Below are positions 24,205 to 33,635 of a DNA stretch of 64,000 bases, in pieces. The number at the start of each line of letters is the position of its first letter. The first letter of the stretch is position 1. The stretch is from positions 1,860,001-1,924,000 of the forward strand of contig OY969553.1 in assembly GCA_963700925.1 (NCBI GenBank). The letters run 5' to 3'. Position numbers and translations under genes: made by a program. The notes under the pieces are model-generated. The model did not search any database and had not been told where the DNA came from. It saw only the letters and a program-made list of their open reading frames with translations. Origin of the DNA: CAWJMD01 sp963700925. Its GTDB lineage: Bacteria; Actinomycetota; Actinomycetes; Actinomycetales; CAWJMD01.

Positions 24205-26078
24205 GCGCCCCCTCCGCGGCGACCGAGAAGCAACCCGTCGCCAGCACCAGCCTGACCCACCGCCAGATCGTGGCCATCCTGAGCGCGCTGATGATGGGCA
24301 TGTTCCTCGCGGCCCTCGACCAGACCATCATCGCCTCGTCGATCCGCACCATCGCCGACGACCTGCAGGGGCTGTCGATGCAGGCCTGGGCGACCACGGC
24401 CTACCTGATCACGTCGACGATCGCGACGCCGCTGTACGGCAAGCTCTCCGACATGTACGGCCGAAAGCCGTTCTTCCTGTTCGCGATCACCATCTTCGTG
24501 GTCGGGTCGGTGCTCTCCGGAATGGCCCAGTCGATCGGGCAGCTCGCGGCCTTCCGTGGCATCCAGGGCATCGGGGCCGGCGGGCTCTTCGCGCTGGCCC
24601 TCGCCATCATCGGCGACATCGTCCCTCCGCGTGAGCGAGCGAAGTACCAGGGCTACTTCCTGGCGGTCTTCGGCACCTCGAGCGTGCTCGGGCCTGTCGT
24701 CGGAGGCTTCTTCGCCGGCGCCGACACCATCCTCGGGATCGACGGCTGGCGTTGGGTTTTCCTGATCAACGTGCCGATCGGCCTGGCTGCGTTCCTGGTA
24801 GTGACACGGGTGCTGAACATCGAGCACCACCGTCGCGACCACCGCCTCGACTGGCCAGGGGCAGCAAGCCTGGTGCTGGCGCTCGTGCCGCTCCTCCTGC
24901 TGGCGGAGCAGGGCCGGGAGTGGGGCTGGACGTCGACCGGCTCCCTGCTGTGCATGGCGCTGGGCCTGGTTGGACTGGTCTCGTTCGTGCTGTCGGAGCG
25001 GGCGGCCGGAGACGAGGCGCTGCTGCCACTACGGCTGTTCCGCAACCGCACCGTCGCCGTCGGGTCGATCCTCAACACGCTGATCGGGATGGGGATGTTC
25101 GGCATCCTTGCCGGACTGCCGCTCTACCTGCAGCTGGTGAAGGGCGCGACTCCGACGCAGGCCGGGCTGATGCTCCTGCCGCTGACCGCAGGCATCATGG
25201 CCGGCTCGATCATCTCCGGGCAGCTGATCGCGCGAACCGGTCGCTACAAGATCTTCCCCGTGATCGGTTCTGTCCTACTGGTTCTCGGCGCCCTCGGGTT
25301 CACCCGCATCGGCGTGGACACGGGCATGCTGCCCGTCAGCCTCGTGATGGCGCTGTTCGGGCTGGGCCTCGGCGGCAACATGCAGCCGCTCATCCTCGCC
25401 GTGCAGAACGCGGTGTCTCCTCGGGAGATGGGCGTCGCCACGTCGTCCGCGACGTTCTTCCGACAGGTCGGCGGCACGCTCGGTACTGCCATGTTCCTGT
25501 CGATCCTGTTCTCGACGGCCAGCGACAACATCGCCCGCGCCTTCGGGGACATCGCGCCGTCGCCCGCCTTCCAGGACGCGCTGCGCGACCCGCAGGTGCG
25601 CGCCGACCCGGCGAACGAGACCGTGTTCCAGCTGCTCAGCGGGGCCCCGGCGGGCAAGAGTCCGACCGTCCCAGCCGGAGTGCTCGACGACTCGTCCTTC
25701 CTGAACTCGATGGACGATCGGCTTGCGCGGCCGTTTCTGGTCGGCTTCGCCGACTCGATGGACCTGATGTTCATCGTCGCGACGGCCATCCTGGCGATCA
25801 CGCTGGTCGTGGTGCTGTTCCTGCCTGAGGTGCCCCTCCGCGAGTCGTCGGGCATGGACGCGGCTCGTGACGAGCGCGAGGCCGAGCTGGCGGCCGAGGT
25901 CGCCGCCCTGGCTGGCGCCACGACTCAGAGCGAGGTCGACAACCTCCCAGAAGACGCTGTGCCACAGCCGCCCTCGGACGCCGACGCCCCCAGCGGGAGC
26001 AACGGCAAGAGCGGCGACGGGACGGAGTCACCCGAGACGCGCAGCAACGTCAAGGCCACGCCGGCGAGCCCGGTGTAG
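24201..26078 (+). CDS. DHA2 family MFS drug efflux transporter (EmrB/QacA type)
   Basis: A 625-residue, 14-helix transporter. Helix 1 carries the DHA2 motif LAALDQTIIASSIRTIADDL, the loop 2-3 motif A is GKLSDMYGRKPFF, and motif C appears as SSVLGPVVGGFF. An extended, acidic, low-complexity C-terminus (residues ~550-625) follows helix 14. It should export toxic organic compounds with proton antiport. It is translationally coupled to marR. The last 154 bases overlap the convergent LanC gene, and the overlap falls in the non-conserved tail. Confidence 0.93.
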   Translation: MSAPSAATEKQPVASTSLTHRQIVAILSALMMGMFLAALDQTIIASSIRTIADDLQGLSMQAWATTAYLITSTIATPLYGKLSDMYGRKPFFLFAITIFVVGSVLSGMAQSIGQLAAFRGIQGIGAGGLFALALAIIGDIVPPRERAKYQGYFLAVFGTSSVLGPVVGGFFAGADTILGIDGWRWVFLINVPIGLAAFLVVTRVLNIEHHRRDHRLDWPGAASLVLALVPLLLLAEQGREWGWTSTGSLLCMALGLVGLVSFVLSERAAGDEALLPLRLFRNRTVAVGSILNTLIGMGMFGILAGLPLYLQLVKGATPTQAGLMLLPLTAGIMAGSIISGQLIARTGRYKIFPVIGSVLLVLGALGFTRIGVDTGMLPVSLVMALFGLGLGGNMQPLILAVQNAVSPREMGVATSSATFFRQVGGTLGTAMFLSILFSTASDNIARAFGDIAPSPAFQDALRDPQVRADPANETVFQLLSGAPAGKSPTVPAGVLDDSSFLNSMDDRLARPFLVGFADSMDLMFIVATAILAITLVVVLFLPEVPLRESSGMDAARDEREAELAAEVAALAGATTQSEVDNLPEDAVPQPPSDADAPSGSNGKSGDGTESPETRSNVKATPASPV

Positions 26079-27385
26079 AGCCCGGCATCAGCAGGCATTC
26101 CGGCGACCCCCGACGGCCAGCCGCGGGGGTCGCCGGCTGCCTCCAGCAGGTCCTCGGCGTACCAGCGCGCGGTCTCGCGGTGCTCGGGCACGCCCAGCTC
26201 GTCGGCCGCGAGCGCCAGGAGGTCGAGCGCGCCACTCACGCCGTGGCACACCGAGACCGAGAGCCCGTCGGGCCCCTGCCGGTTCCACCCGGTGCGATAG
26301 CCGACATCCAGGTCGCGCACTGCCAGCCGCAGAGCCGCGTCGACATCGGCCCGCAGCGACTCCGGCGGCGTCCTCAGCCCGATGCGGCCAGACCTGACGT
26401 GGGCGAGCAGGCGCAGCCGCACGGCGCCGATCCCCGCGCCACCCATGCACCACGACGAGGAGCCCCCGCCGTCCTCGCCGCCCGCGCGCAGGTCGGGCCA
26501 ACCGCCCGCGCGAGGGTCGAACCACGCACTCTCCCAGGCCAGGGCGCCGTCGAGGAGGTTCGTGGCGGTGCGTGCGGCCACACCCGATCCGGTCGATGCG
26601 GCAGCCGCCTCGCCGAGCGCCAGGGCGATCCCCGACGTGCCGTGCGCGATGCCGCACGACGCGCCACCCGCTCGGGTGGAGGGCGGCGTGGTGTCGCACC
26701 AGGTCGCAGTCCCCGCGTGCCAGCGAGCAGCCGCAGCGAGGTCTGCGAGCGGCTGCCGGCGGCCCGGCGTGCCGCGTCCGGGGGCAGCCGAGGCGAGCAG
26801 GGTGCCGGCGAGCAGGGCTCCTGCGGAGCCTGACATCAGGTCAGGCGACCCCGTACCTGCCTGGCTGGCCGCAGATGGCGCGTTCAGCCGGGACGAGCGG
26901 ACCGCCCGTACCGCCTCGTCGACCCGTGACATCAGGACGCCGTCGTCCAGCACGCGGCCCACCTGGTCGGCGGCGACCAGCACGCCATTCGTTCCGGTCA
27001 ACAGTCCCCCGCCGGCCGAAATGCGCTGCGCCGACACCGCTCTTGTCGCCAACTGCCCCTGCACCACGTCGAGTGCCTGTGAGGTCGCCGCCCGTGCAAG
27101 CTCGGCGAGGTCGTCGCGTCCGAGCACGCGCGCGAGGTGCGCGCAGGCCCAGCCGATGCCGGCGTCGCCGTCGTAGACCGCGGGGTCGCCTGGACGGGCG
27201 GTCCTCCGTCCGTCGTGACCGGCGCGCCAGTGCGCCCACGTCGCGCGGTCGCCTACGCGGATGGCTGTCGCGGCCACGAGGTCAGCGATCTGCTCTGCTG
27301 CCGCGCGCAGGTCGTCGGTCCTCTCCGGGCCGGCCGACCCCGACTCCGGCTCACGCTCCGGAGTCACCGCCACGACATGTTCCAC
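25925..27385 (-). CDS. LanC-type lanthionine cyclase-like zinc protein
   Basis: A 486-residue LanC-superfamily alpha-toroid protein. Zinc ligands seen in LanC enzymes are intact: Cys313 (SWCMGGAGIG), Cys380 and His381 (VCHGVSG), and the catalytic-type His248 (AHGTSGIAL). LanC enzymes activate a Cys thiol on zinc and add it to dehydroalanine/dehydrobutyrine. The GTG at 27385 follows GGGGAGGAAG and overlaps the HopA1 gene by 22 bases. It is the last gene of an eight-gene operon with an APH kinase and HopA1 protein, the dehydration pair of class V lanthipeptides and thioamitides. The 3' end overlaps the convergent MFS gene. Confidence 0.88.
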   Translation of the reverse strand: MEHVVAVTPEREPESGSAGPERTDDLRAAAEQIADLVAATAIRVGDRATWAHWRAGHDGRRTARPGDPAVYDGDAGIGWACAHLARVLGRDDLAELARAATSQALDVVQGQLATRAVSAQRISAGGGLLTGTNGVLVAADQVGRVLDDGVLMSRVDEAVRAVRSSRLNAPSAASQAGTGSPDLMSGSAGALLAGTLLASAAPGRGTPGRRQPLADLAAAARWHAGTATWCDTTPPSTRAGGASCGIAHGTSGIALALGEAAAASTGSGVAARTATNLLDGALAWESAWFDPRAGGWPDLRAGGEDGGGSSSWCMGGAGIGAVRLRLLAHVRSGRIGLRTPPESLRADVDAALRLAVRDLDVGYRTGWNRQGPDGLSVSVCHGVSGALDLLALAADELGVPEHRETARWYAEDLLEAAGDPRGWPSGVAGMPADAGLYTGLAGVALTLLRVSGDSVPSPLLPLLPLGASASEGGCGTASSGRLSTSL

Positions 27386-28441
27386 GGAACTTCCTCCCCC
27401 GCAACGAGACTGGGCCCGTCAACTGGCGTGCTTCCTGATCCGCTCTCGTTCCGGTCGACCGGCGCACGGTAGGGAGCGAGCGGGTCGATCCGCTGGCGAC
27501 GCATCGCCCTCGCCACGGCCAGGTAGGGATCGTGAGGGAGGTCGACCACGCCGCGAGCGATCGCGCCGCAGCGGTGCTCGCCGAAGCTCTGCTCACCGGG
27601 CGGGTCCTCGGCGACTGCTGTGCCGCGCTCGACCGGAAGGCTCAGCGGCGGGTGCACCGGACGCAACGAGGCAGCGAGCCCCGCGACGACAGGGCGGATG
27701 TCGCGCGCCACGTGTCGCGAGTGCTCGAGCGGCACGTACAGCACGACCGGGTCGGCTCGCTGGTAGGCGCCGGGATCGGTGGCGGCCTTGAGCATCCACG
27801 GGTGCTCCCACGACAGCGTGACGTCGGTGACCGCGGCGACGACGTCGGCCACCGCGTCGACGAAGGGCGCGAGGTACACCCGCAGCAGCGGCTCCTTCGC
27901 TCTGGGTTGGGCAGTGGGTTGGGCACCGGGTTGGGCACTGGGTTGGGCACCGGGTTGCGGCACCGGCCGCGGCGCCGGGCGCGGCGCCGGGCGCCATGCT
28001 CCAGCCCCCGCCCCACGTGCACCACCACCCGTCCGCCACCAGGTCCTGTCTCAGGCAGACCCGCACGGCGTCACCCGTGGACGGCACCAGCCCGGCCGCG
28101 CGGTGGTCGTCGGACACCCAGTCGCCCCGTCCGACCACCCGGCGCAGCCGGCCTTCATGCGACTCGGCGACCAGCACCGACCCGCCGACGGCGCGGTGAG
28201 TGCGCCAGCCACCCTCCCAGCGGCGGGAGCCCGCATGGGCGGTGCGCAACAGGCCTGCCAGCGGCGGGCAGGTCGGCGGCAGGGTGCCGCAGTCAGGTCC
28301 GAGCGGTGCGGCGTACCACTCGCGGTAGAGGCGATTGGCGATGCGCTCGACGGCTGTGTCGGTCGAATCGGCGCCTGTCTGCTCGGACGCGGCGATCCGC
28401 AGCGCGACCTCCACCCCGGCGGCCAGCGAGACCGTTGTCAT
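27364..28441 (-). pseudogene. HopA1-family (T3SS effector-like) lyase, frameshifted in a repeat-rich linker
   Basis: Two frames together encode a ~355-residue HopA1-domain protein. The first (from ATG 28441, strong GGGGAGGG site) has the N-terminal motif IANRLYREWYA (residues ~35-44). The second carries LLRVYLAPFVDAV, DPVVLYV and the family motif SFGEHRCGAIARGV. The frame changes within a Pro/Ala/Gly linker made of 12-base repeats (27904-27993). HopA1-domain proteins act with APH-like kinases to dehydrate Ser/Thr in class V lanthipeptides and thioamitides. The indel would truncate the enzyme unless it is a sequence error or is bypassed. Confidence 0.8.
27904..27993. repeat. 12-base tandem repeats inside the HopA1 gene
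   Basis: About four units of the TTGGGCACCGGG type (27904-27954) followed by three GCGGCGCCGGGC-type units. In the HopA1 frame the first set encodes GAQP/SAQP/TAQP; in the upstream frame it reads RCPT/QCPT/HCPT. Whole-unit slippage keeps frame, so the frameshift here needs a separate single-base event. Confidence 0.85.
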
Positions 28442-28480
28442 GAACCCTCCCCAGATTCTTGAAGGCGGTATTGAGCGAAC

Positions 28481-29602
28481 TCAGTCATCTGCGACGATCA
28501 GGGCCTCGGCGCGGTCGAGAGCCCGCGTCGCGGCCAGGCCGCACGGTGTGTCGTAGCCCCGTTCGGCATCGGCGGTCGCATGGCGCACGGCGGACAGCAC
28601 CGCACGGGCCGCCAGGTGACGCGGATCCTGGCGCCCGGGGCCACCGGCGGCTCGGTAGCCATCCAGGAACTCCGCGCGACGCGCCTGGGCCAGCGACCCG
28701 TCGGGCGTGATCGTGCCGATGCCATCGAGCGCGGTGGCGAGGTCCCAGTCGGGGTCGCCGAGACCTGCGTGCTCGAGGTCGACGAGCACCACGGCGCAGT
28801 CCACGTCATCGTGCGCCGACAGCACGGACCGCACGATCGCGTTGGCCGGCGACGCGTCGCCGTGGCACCACCCGGTGCGGCGCCATGACGCCGCGAGGCT
28901 GTTCAACGCATGGGCCAGAGCGGTGCGCTCCTGTACCCCTGCGAGCACCTCGCGCACAGCCCTGGGCGCCGCCCGTCCGCCGAGATGGCCTGGAGCAGTA
29001 GTCGGGTGGTCGAGAATCCACGGCAGCGGCGCCACCGGCTCGCCGCCCTGAACCGGAAGCCGGTGCAGGGCAGCGAGAGTGGTCCCCCAATCGGCGAACG
29101 GTGTCCGGGTCGAGGTGTCGGCGCCCCCCTGTGCCGCCAGCACCTCCCCCGGAACCGCCCCCGTCCACAGCTGGCGCGCGGACGAGAGCACCCCACGGGG
29201 TGGGTCCTCGTCGCACAGCAGCTGAGGCGTCAGTCCCGAGCCGGCGAGGTGGCGCAGTGCCAACCGCTCGGCCCGTACGGGGTCGTCGCCGTCCAGCATC
29301 GAGACCAAGCCCGGCGTCTTGACGACGGCCCTCGCTGTGGCGCTCGCGCCGATGCCGACCCCGACCAGGTGGACGCGGTGCGAGCCGGACGCGTCGACCA
29401 CCCACGCATGGCCGGACAGCACGTCGTCGGCGCTGAGCAGCCCGAGCGAAAACGCCTGCGCCAGCGTGTCACTGGCACTCAGCACGTCGGCTCCTGGCAC
29501 GACCGGGGGTCGCGTCAGCAGTGGGCTCGGTACTCGTTGAGTGGTGGGGGACGGGCTGCTCACCGCCAGGTCGGTTGTCGACCCGGCCAGGGTGCTCAGC
29601 AC
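28481..29602 (-). CDS. APH-type phosphotransferase (kinase partner of HopA1/LanC)
   Basis: A 373-residue aminoglycoside-phosphotransferase/choline-kinase-fold protein. Visible elements are a putative ATP-Lys (RAVVKTPG, ~Lys95), the catalytic loop CHGDASPANAIV (Asp249, Asn254) and the metal-binding VDLEHAGLGDPDWDLA (Asp275). The N-terminal ~50 residues are Pro/Ser-rich. The GTG at 29602 lies one base after the S1 peptidase stop, with GGAGGGG upstream. In class V lanthipeptide (lexapeptide, cacaoidin) and thioamitide pathways, kinases of this fold phosphorylate Ser/Thr of a peptide before HopA1-mediated elimination. The position beside hopA1 and lanC supports that role over antibiotic resistance. 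Confidence 0.85.
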   Translation of the reverse strand: MLSTLAGSTTDLAVSSPSPTTQRVPSPLLTRPPVVPGADVLSASDTLAQAFSLGLLSADDVLSGHAWVVDASGSHRVHLVGVGIGASATARAVVKTPGLVSMLDGDDPVRAERLALRHLAGSGLTPQLLCDEDPPRGVLSSARQLWTGAVPGEVLAAQGGADTSTRTPFADWGTTLAALHRLPVQGGEPVAPLPWILDHPTTAPGHLGGRAAPRAVREVLAGVQERTALAHALNSLAASWRRTGWCHGDASPANAIVRSVLSAHDDVDCAVVLVDLEHAGLGDPDWDLATALDGIGTITPDGSLAQARRAEFLDGYRAAGGPGRQDPRHLAARAVLSAVRHATADAERGYDTPCGLAATRALDRAEALIVADD

Positions 29603-29603
29603 C

Positions 29604-30962
29604 TCATTCCCCTCCGCGCAGGTCGGGAGCCTGGTCGTTCAGGGCTTGCATCTCCTCGTAGGCGGCGGCGTACCCCGTCCAGAAGGACTCTTCGAGGTCC
29701 TTCTCGGCGCCGTACCGCGCCGCTGGTCCTGGGCCTCCGCCCGGACGTCCCGGCCGCTCCCACGGGGGCCGCGGAAAGTCGGGCTCCTGCAGTCCTTCGC
29801 ACAGGATCCGCACGCGGGTGCGCAGGTCGAAGCAGTCGATCGTGTGGCGCGTGTAGATGACGAAGCAGTCGCTCGCCACCCGCGTCCGCAGCTCGTTGCA
29901 GACGCCGACCACGCGCGTCCTCAGGTCGGGACAGGTCGAGGTCGCGCGGGTGATGAGCGGGAACGTCGGCTCGACCCAGAGGTCGACAGCCAGCTCGTCC
30001 AGCACGGCTGCGATCGGGTTGGCGAAGGTCACCGAACCGTCCGTGGCACCGGCGAACAGCAGGCCGACCACGCGCTCGTCGTCGTCGACGACCACCGAGC
30101 CCGAGTCGCCGCGGTCCGAGAACCGCGGCCCGCCGACCGGACGGTCGACGCGGATCTGGTGCCGCAGCGTGCGCGTGCCGACACCGTCGCCGTAGTCGAT
30201 CGAGACGGTGACGTCGACGGAGCCGACCGTGCCGCTGGTCAGGTTGGTGGTGCGGCCACGCTTGCGCACGGCCAGCCCGACGGTTGCCGCCTGCGAGCCG
30301 GTGATCGGGCCGATGTCGACCACCTCGCCCTGGGACGCGATGCCCGCGTCGAGAGTGACCACGGCGCCGTCCACGTTCTGGGAGAGGACGGCGCGCGCCA
30401 GCAGGCCGTACGCCACGCCCGTGCCGTCGGGGTGGCCCGGCTGCACCATCACGTCGCCGACCGCCCAGCCGGTGTTGACGGCAGCGACGTGGAAGTTCGT
30501 CAGCGCCATCCGCGCGCCGGTGGCCCGGTCGTTGACCAGGGCGCCGAGGGTGCCGACCGATCGGTACCAGCCGGCCGTAGGCACTTCCGGCGGCTCCAGC
30601 CAGAACGAGCGGTTGGGACCCATGCTGATGCCGCCGCGCAGGGGGCGGTAGCTGCCGGGGTCGAGCTGGATCTCTACGTCGTCGGAGACTCGCACGAGGG
30701 CGGTCTGCAGCTCGATCTCCATCTCGACGACGTCGGTGGGAACACCGTTGATCTCGGCGGGGATGACCTCCGCCTCGGACAGGCTCGACTCCGCCTTCTT
30801 CTTCTGGACGTACACCACGATCGACGGCTGGCCCGTCGGCTCGCCCCCGGTGACCTTCTCGCCGATGTCGACGGCTACGACGCCGGTCCTCTCGATCAGC
30901 TCGTCCTCGACGTTCTCCTTGACCGGCCTGATCCGGTCAGCGTCCCCAGCGGCAATGGCCAT
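29604..30962 (-). CDS. trypsin-like (S1-type) serine peptidase with Cys-hendecad C-terminal repeats
   Basis: A 452-residue protein. Residues 1-90 form an N-terminal domain (VENELIERTGVVAVDIG-like), then a chymotrypsin-fold domain with His158 (ALTNFHVAAVN), Asp198 (NVDGAVVTLD) and Ser287 (DRGDSGSVVV). The tail holds Cys344, 355, 366, 377 and 388, exactly 11 residues apart, in DLRTRV-like repeats, followed by a Pro/Gly-rich end. No signal peptide is seen, so it should act in the cytoplasm. The ATG at 30962 follows AAAGGAGG. It lies between the CHAT and APH genes; its targets may be operon partners (inference). Confidence 0.85.
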   Translation of the reverse strand: MAIAAGDADRIRPVKENVEDELIERTGVVAVDIGEKVTGGEPTGQPSIVVYVQKKKAESSLSEAEVIPAEINGVPTDVVEMEIELQTALVRVSDDVEIQLDPGSYRPLRGGISMGPNRSFWLEPPEVPTAGWYRSVGTLGALVNDRATGARMALTNFHVAAVNTGWAVGDVMVQPGHPDGTGVAYGLLARAVLSQNVDGAVVTLDAGIASQGEVVDIGPITGSQAATVGLAVRKRGRTTNLTSGTVGSVDVTVSIDYGDGVGTRTLRHQIRVDRPVGGPRFSDRGDSGSVVVDDDERVVGLLFAGATDGSVTFANPIAAVLDELAVDLWVEPTFPLITRATSTCPDLRTRVVGVCNELRTRVASDCFVIYTRHTIDCFDLRTRVRILCEGLQEPDFPRPPWERPGRPGGGPGPAARYGAEKDLEESFWTGYAAAYEEMQALNDQAPDLRGGE

Positions 30963-30991
30963 GGCATGCCTCCTTTGATCCTGTGCGGCGG

Positions 30992-31011
30992 AAGACCGCC
31001 GTCCAGGTCAG
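30992..31011. other. small hairpin in the CHAT-S1 peptidase gap
   Basis: GGCGG-TCTT-CCGCC can pair in the 108-base space between the CHAT stop and the S1 peptidase start. This is the largest gap inside the operon. The hairpin may be an mRNA processing site or weak attenuator, but five base pairs is marginal. Confidence 0.25.
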
Positions 31012-31031
31012 GAGGGGCTGGGTGTCGCTGC

Positions 31032-31039
31032 TGATACAT
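31032..31039 (-). promoter_or_regulatory. ATGTATCA motif upstream of the S1 peptidase gene
   Basis: On the minus strand ATGTATCA lies 70 bases before the S1 peptidase ATG. The same octamer occurs 100 bases upstream of the S8 peptidase start (36430-36437), each followed after a short gap by an AGCG-x-CC-like stretch. The two could be promoter elements for the sigma factor encoded in this operon. Eight bases is weak evidence. Confidence 0.25.
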
Positions 31040-31070
31040 CAGTCGTCAACGAGCTTCTGCGGACGGTCGA

Positions 31071-33584
31071 TCACCAACCGACGCCGAAGCAGACCAGCGG
31101 TACGGGATGCTCCAGCGACCCCCCGGCCACGGCGTCTGCGAGAGCGCGGGCCGGCGGCGCGCCCGCCCGCAGACCCGCGTGGTGTCGCACGGCCACCTGC
31201 TCGGCCACCTCGTCGCCTACGCGCGCAACGGAAGCCACGACCGAACGGCAGCCCCCGTGCAGCAGCGCCGCCGTCATGCCGAGAGCCTCGTCGCCCGCGC
31301 GGATGCTGGCCATTCCGGTCTCGCACGCCGACAGCACCACGTGGCGGGGCATCTGCCCGACGGTGTCGAGGTCATGGCCGAACAGCCAGCCGTCGGAGAG
31401 CAGAAGGGACGAGAACAGCGGGTTGTCAGGCTCGTGTCGCCCGTGCGCCGCCACGTGCAGGACGCTGGCACCCTCCATGGCGGCCAAGGTGGAGGTGGTC
31501 GTCGCGTCGTCCCCGGTGAGGATCTCGGCCGTGGCCGGATCGGCGCAAGCCATCACCTCTGGTACGGCACGCGGCACGTCCGGTCCGGCCACGAAGACGG
31601 CGGGCCCGGTCGCCGGGCCGCCGTTCTGCCGGCGGGCGGTCACCCACCAGGTGGCCGAGGGCACGACGCTCACGGCACGGTCCTTCAGCCCTTCCAGCAG
31701 GGTCCACGGCACCAGGGCGCTCTGTCCTGCCGGCACCAGCACGATGGGGCCAGGTGGCGTCGCCTCGAGCGCCGGCGCGAACGTCCGCCAGAGCCGGTCG
31801 AGACCGCTGTGCAGGGAGCGGACGACCGTCGCGTGGGCAGGCGCGGGGAGGGTGTGCCCGGCCAGCAGGTCGAGGTCGGCCCTGACACGCAACACGTCCT
31901 CCCGCAGTTCCGCCACAGGCCCGAGAGCGCGGACGGTGGCCCGACGCTGCGAGACGGTGAGGGCGTAGACCCGTCCGCCGGCGCCGGCCAGCGACATCAG
32001 GGTGGCCTCGGGCCCGAGCTCGGCCCGCACATCGCCCAAGGTGACGGGTCGCAGCACGGTGCCGCTCCCCGGTAGCTGCCATGAGAGCTGCCGCACCTGC
32101 GCCTGCAGGTCGCGCGCCTGGGCCCGCCACGCCGGGTCGGCCTGCCCGGTCTCGAGCTGCTCCGCCCGCTCGGCCGCCCGCACGTAGCGCAGCCTGGCCA
32201 GCAGCTCGGCGGTCGCCGGGTCGCGCGGCGGGCGCACCGTCGGAACCCGATAGGCCGTGGCCCGCACCTGCTCCGACCAGGCGAGCACCTCGCCCGGCTG
32301 CCCGCCTCGCAGTGCCTCCGCCAGCCCCGCTCGCGCCAGGGTGGTGCCGATCCTCGTTGCCGCAGTGAGCATGTCGACGCTGCCGAACCCTGACTGGTAC
32401 CCCTGCAGGTCGCGGAGCCCAGCGCGGCGTTGGCGCTGCGCCTGCCTGACCTCACCGGTCGCGACCGCCAGCGCCGCACGCACCTCGTGGCCGAGCATCC
32501 GCGTCTCGAGGCGAGCGAAGGGTGAGGACGTTCCTCGTGGACGTCGTTCGATCGCCTCGTCGACGCGGCCGAGCCGAAGAAGAGCCGACATCTCCAGGAG
32601 ACGGGCGATCGTCGCCTCTTCTCTGAGCCCTTGGGCGGCGAGCCTGGTCTGCAGCTCGGCAGCCTGCCGGGCCCCGAGCGCGGGGCGTGCGGACGCCTCG
32701 ACGCGAGCCAGCTCGAGCTCGGCCAGGAGCGCCCAGCCGGTCGATCCCCGGTTGCGGAAGTTTCGCAGGGCTCGACGGGCCCAGGTGCGGGCGGTGGGCA
32801 ACTGCCCTCGCAGTCGGGCGATCTCGGCGAGCCCGATCTCGGCCTCGCCCCGGTCCTGCCGATGTCCGGCTCGGGTCAGAGCGCGCACGGATGCGCGGTA
32901 CTCCCCCTCGGCCTCGGTGAGAAGCCCGGCTGCGAGCAGGACGTCGGCCTGGCCGCGAGCCGCCATGCCGGCCAGCAGCGGACCCTGTGGCGCCAGCACC
33001 GCCGCGGCCTGAGCGGTCATTCGCAGAGCCCCCGGAAGGTCACCGCGCAGGAAGGCGAGATACCCCAGGTTCCCGACGGCCTTGGCCTCCTCGATGGGCA
33101 GCCCGCCCGCGCTCGCGGCGGCGAGTGCGCCGGTGAAGTCGCGCTCCGCCGCGGCGACGTCGCTGCGGCGCAAGGCCATCACGCCTCGGTTCGTGAGCAC
33201 CTTGACCAGATCGGGGTCATCGGTGGGCAGTCCCTCGGCGGCCAGGTCGAGGTCACGAGCCGCTGAGTCGACACGTCCGGCCCGCAGGAGCAGCAGACCG
33301 CGCTGACCGTGCCAGACACTGCGGGTACGGGCGGTCACCGAGTCGGAGCGAAGGTCCCGCTGGGCGCTGTCGAGGAGCTGCAGGCCGTCGTCGAGACCGG
33401 ACAGCTCGGACTGCGCGAGCGCCAGCGAGATGGTGCTGCGCACGCGCAGGTCCAGGTCAGGAGCCGGCTCGGTGGGCGACGAGGGTGCCGTCAGCACGCG
33501 CCGCAGCAGCCGTACGGCCACGTCGTGGCGCCCGCGAGCGCTCGCGGAAACCGCCTGCTCCCAGAGCCGAGCGTTGTCCTGCAC
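31071..33584 (-). CDS. TPR-CHAT domain protein (caspase-like peptidase)
   Basis: An 837-residue protein. Residues ~1-420 are tetratricopeptide-like helical repeats (ARGRHDVAVRLLRRVL, AKAVGNLGYLAFLRGDLPGAL). The C-terminal ~200 residues are a CHAT domain with the caspase-type dyad His714 (LHVAAHGRH) and Cys754 (VLSACETG). CHAT domains are clan CD peptidases in conflict and cell-death systems, usually activated by a sensor. It has no signal peptide. It starts with GTG 51 bases after the 154-residue gene. With S8 and S1 peptidases in the same operon, a proteolytic cascade is plausible (inference). Confidence 0.9.
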   Translation of the reverse strand: MQDNARLWEQAVSASARGRHDVAVRLLRRVLTAPSSPTEPAPDLDLRVRSTISLALAQSELSGLDDGLQLLDSAQRDLRSDSVTARTRSVWHGQRGLLLLRAGRVDSAARDLDLAAEGLPTDDPDLVKVLTNRGVMALRRSDVAAAERDFTGALAAASAGGLPIEEAKAVGNLGYLAFLRGDLPGALRMTAQAAAVLAPQGPLLAGMAARGQADVLLAAGLLTEAEGEYRASVRALTRAGHRQDRGEAEIGLAEIARLRGQLPTARTWARRALRNFRNRGSTGWALLAELELARVEASARPALGARQAAELQTRLAAQGLREEATIARLLEMSALLRLGRVDEAIERRPRGTSSPFARLETRMLGHEVRAALAVATGEVRQAQRQRRAGLRDLQGYQSGFGSVDMLTAATRIGTTLARAGLAEALRGGQPGEVLAWSEQVRATAYRVPTVRPPRDPATAELLARLRYVRAAERAEQLETGQADPAWRAQARDLQAQVRQLSWQLPGSGTVLRPVTLGDVRAELGPEATLMSLAGAGGRVYALTVSQRRATVRALGPVAELREDVLRVRADLDLLAGHTLPAPAHATVVRSLHSGLDRLWRTFAPALEATPPGPIVLVPAGQSALVPWTLLEGLKDRAVSVVPSATWWVTARRQNGGPATGPAVFVAGPDVPRAVPEVMACADPATAEILTGDDATTTSTLAAMEGASVLHVAAHGRHEPDNPLFSSLLLSDGWLFGHDLDTVGQMPRHVVLSACETGMASIRAGDEALGMTAALLHGGCRSVVASVARVGDEVAEQVAVRHHAGLRAGAPPARALADAVAGGSLEHPVPLVCFGVGW

Positions 33585-33635
33585 CGCCCCAGTGTGGCCG
33601 ATGCGCTGGTGGACGTGCCCCTCGAAGGCCCCGAC

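Noticed and set aside
28481..29602. APH-fold gene as an aminoglycoside-resistance determinant
   Set aside because: It is embedded in an operon with HopA1- and LanC-family genes and lacks close similarity to known resistance enzymes, so a peptide-modification kinase is a better reading.
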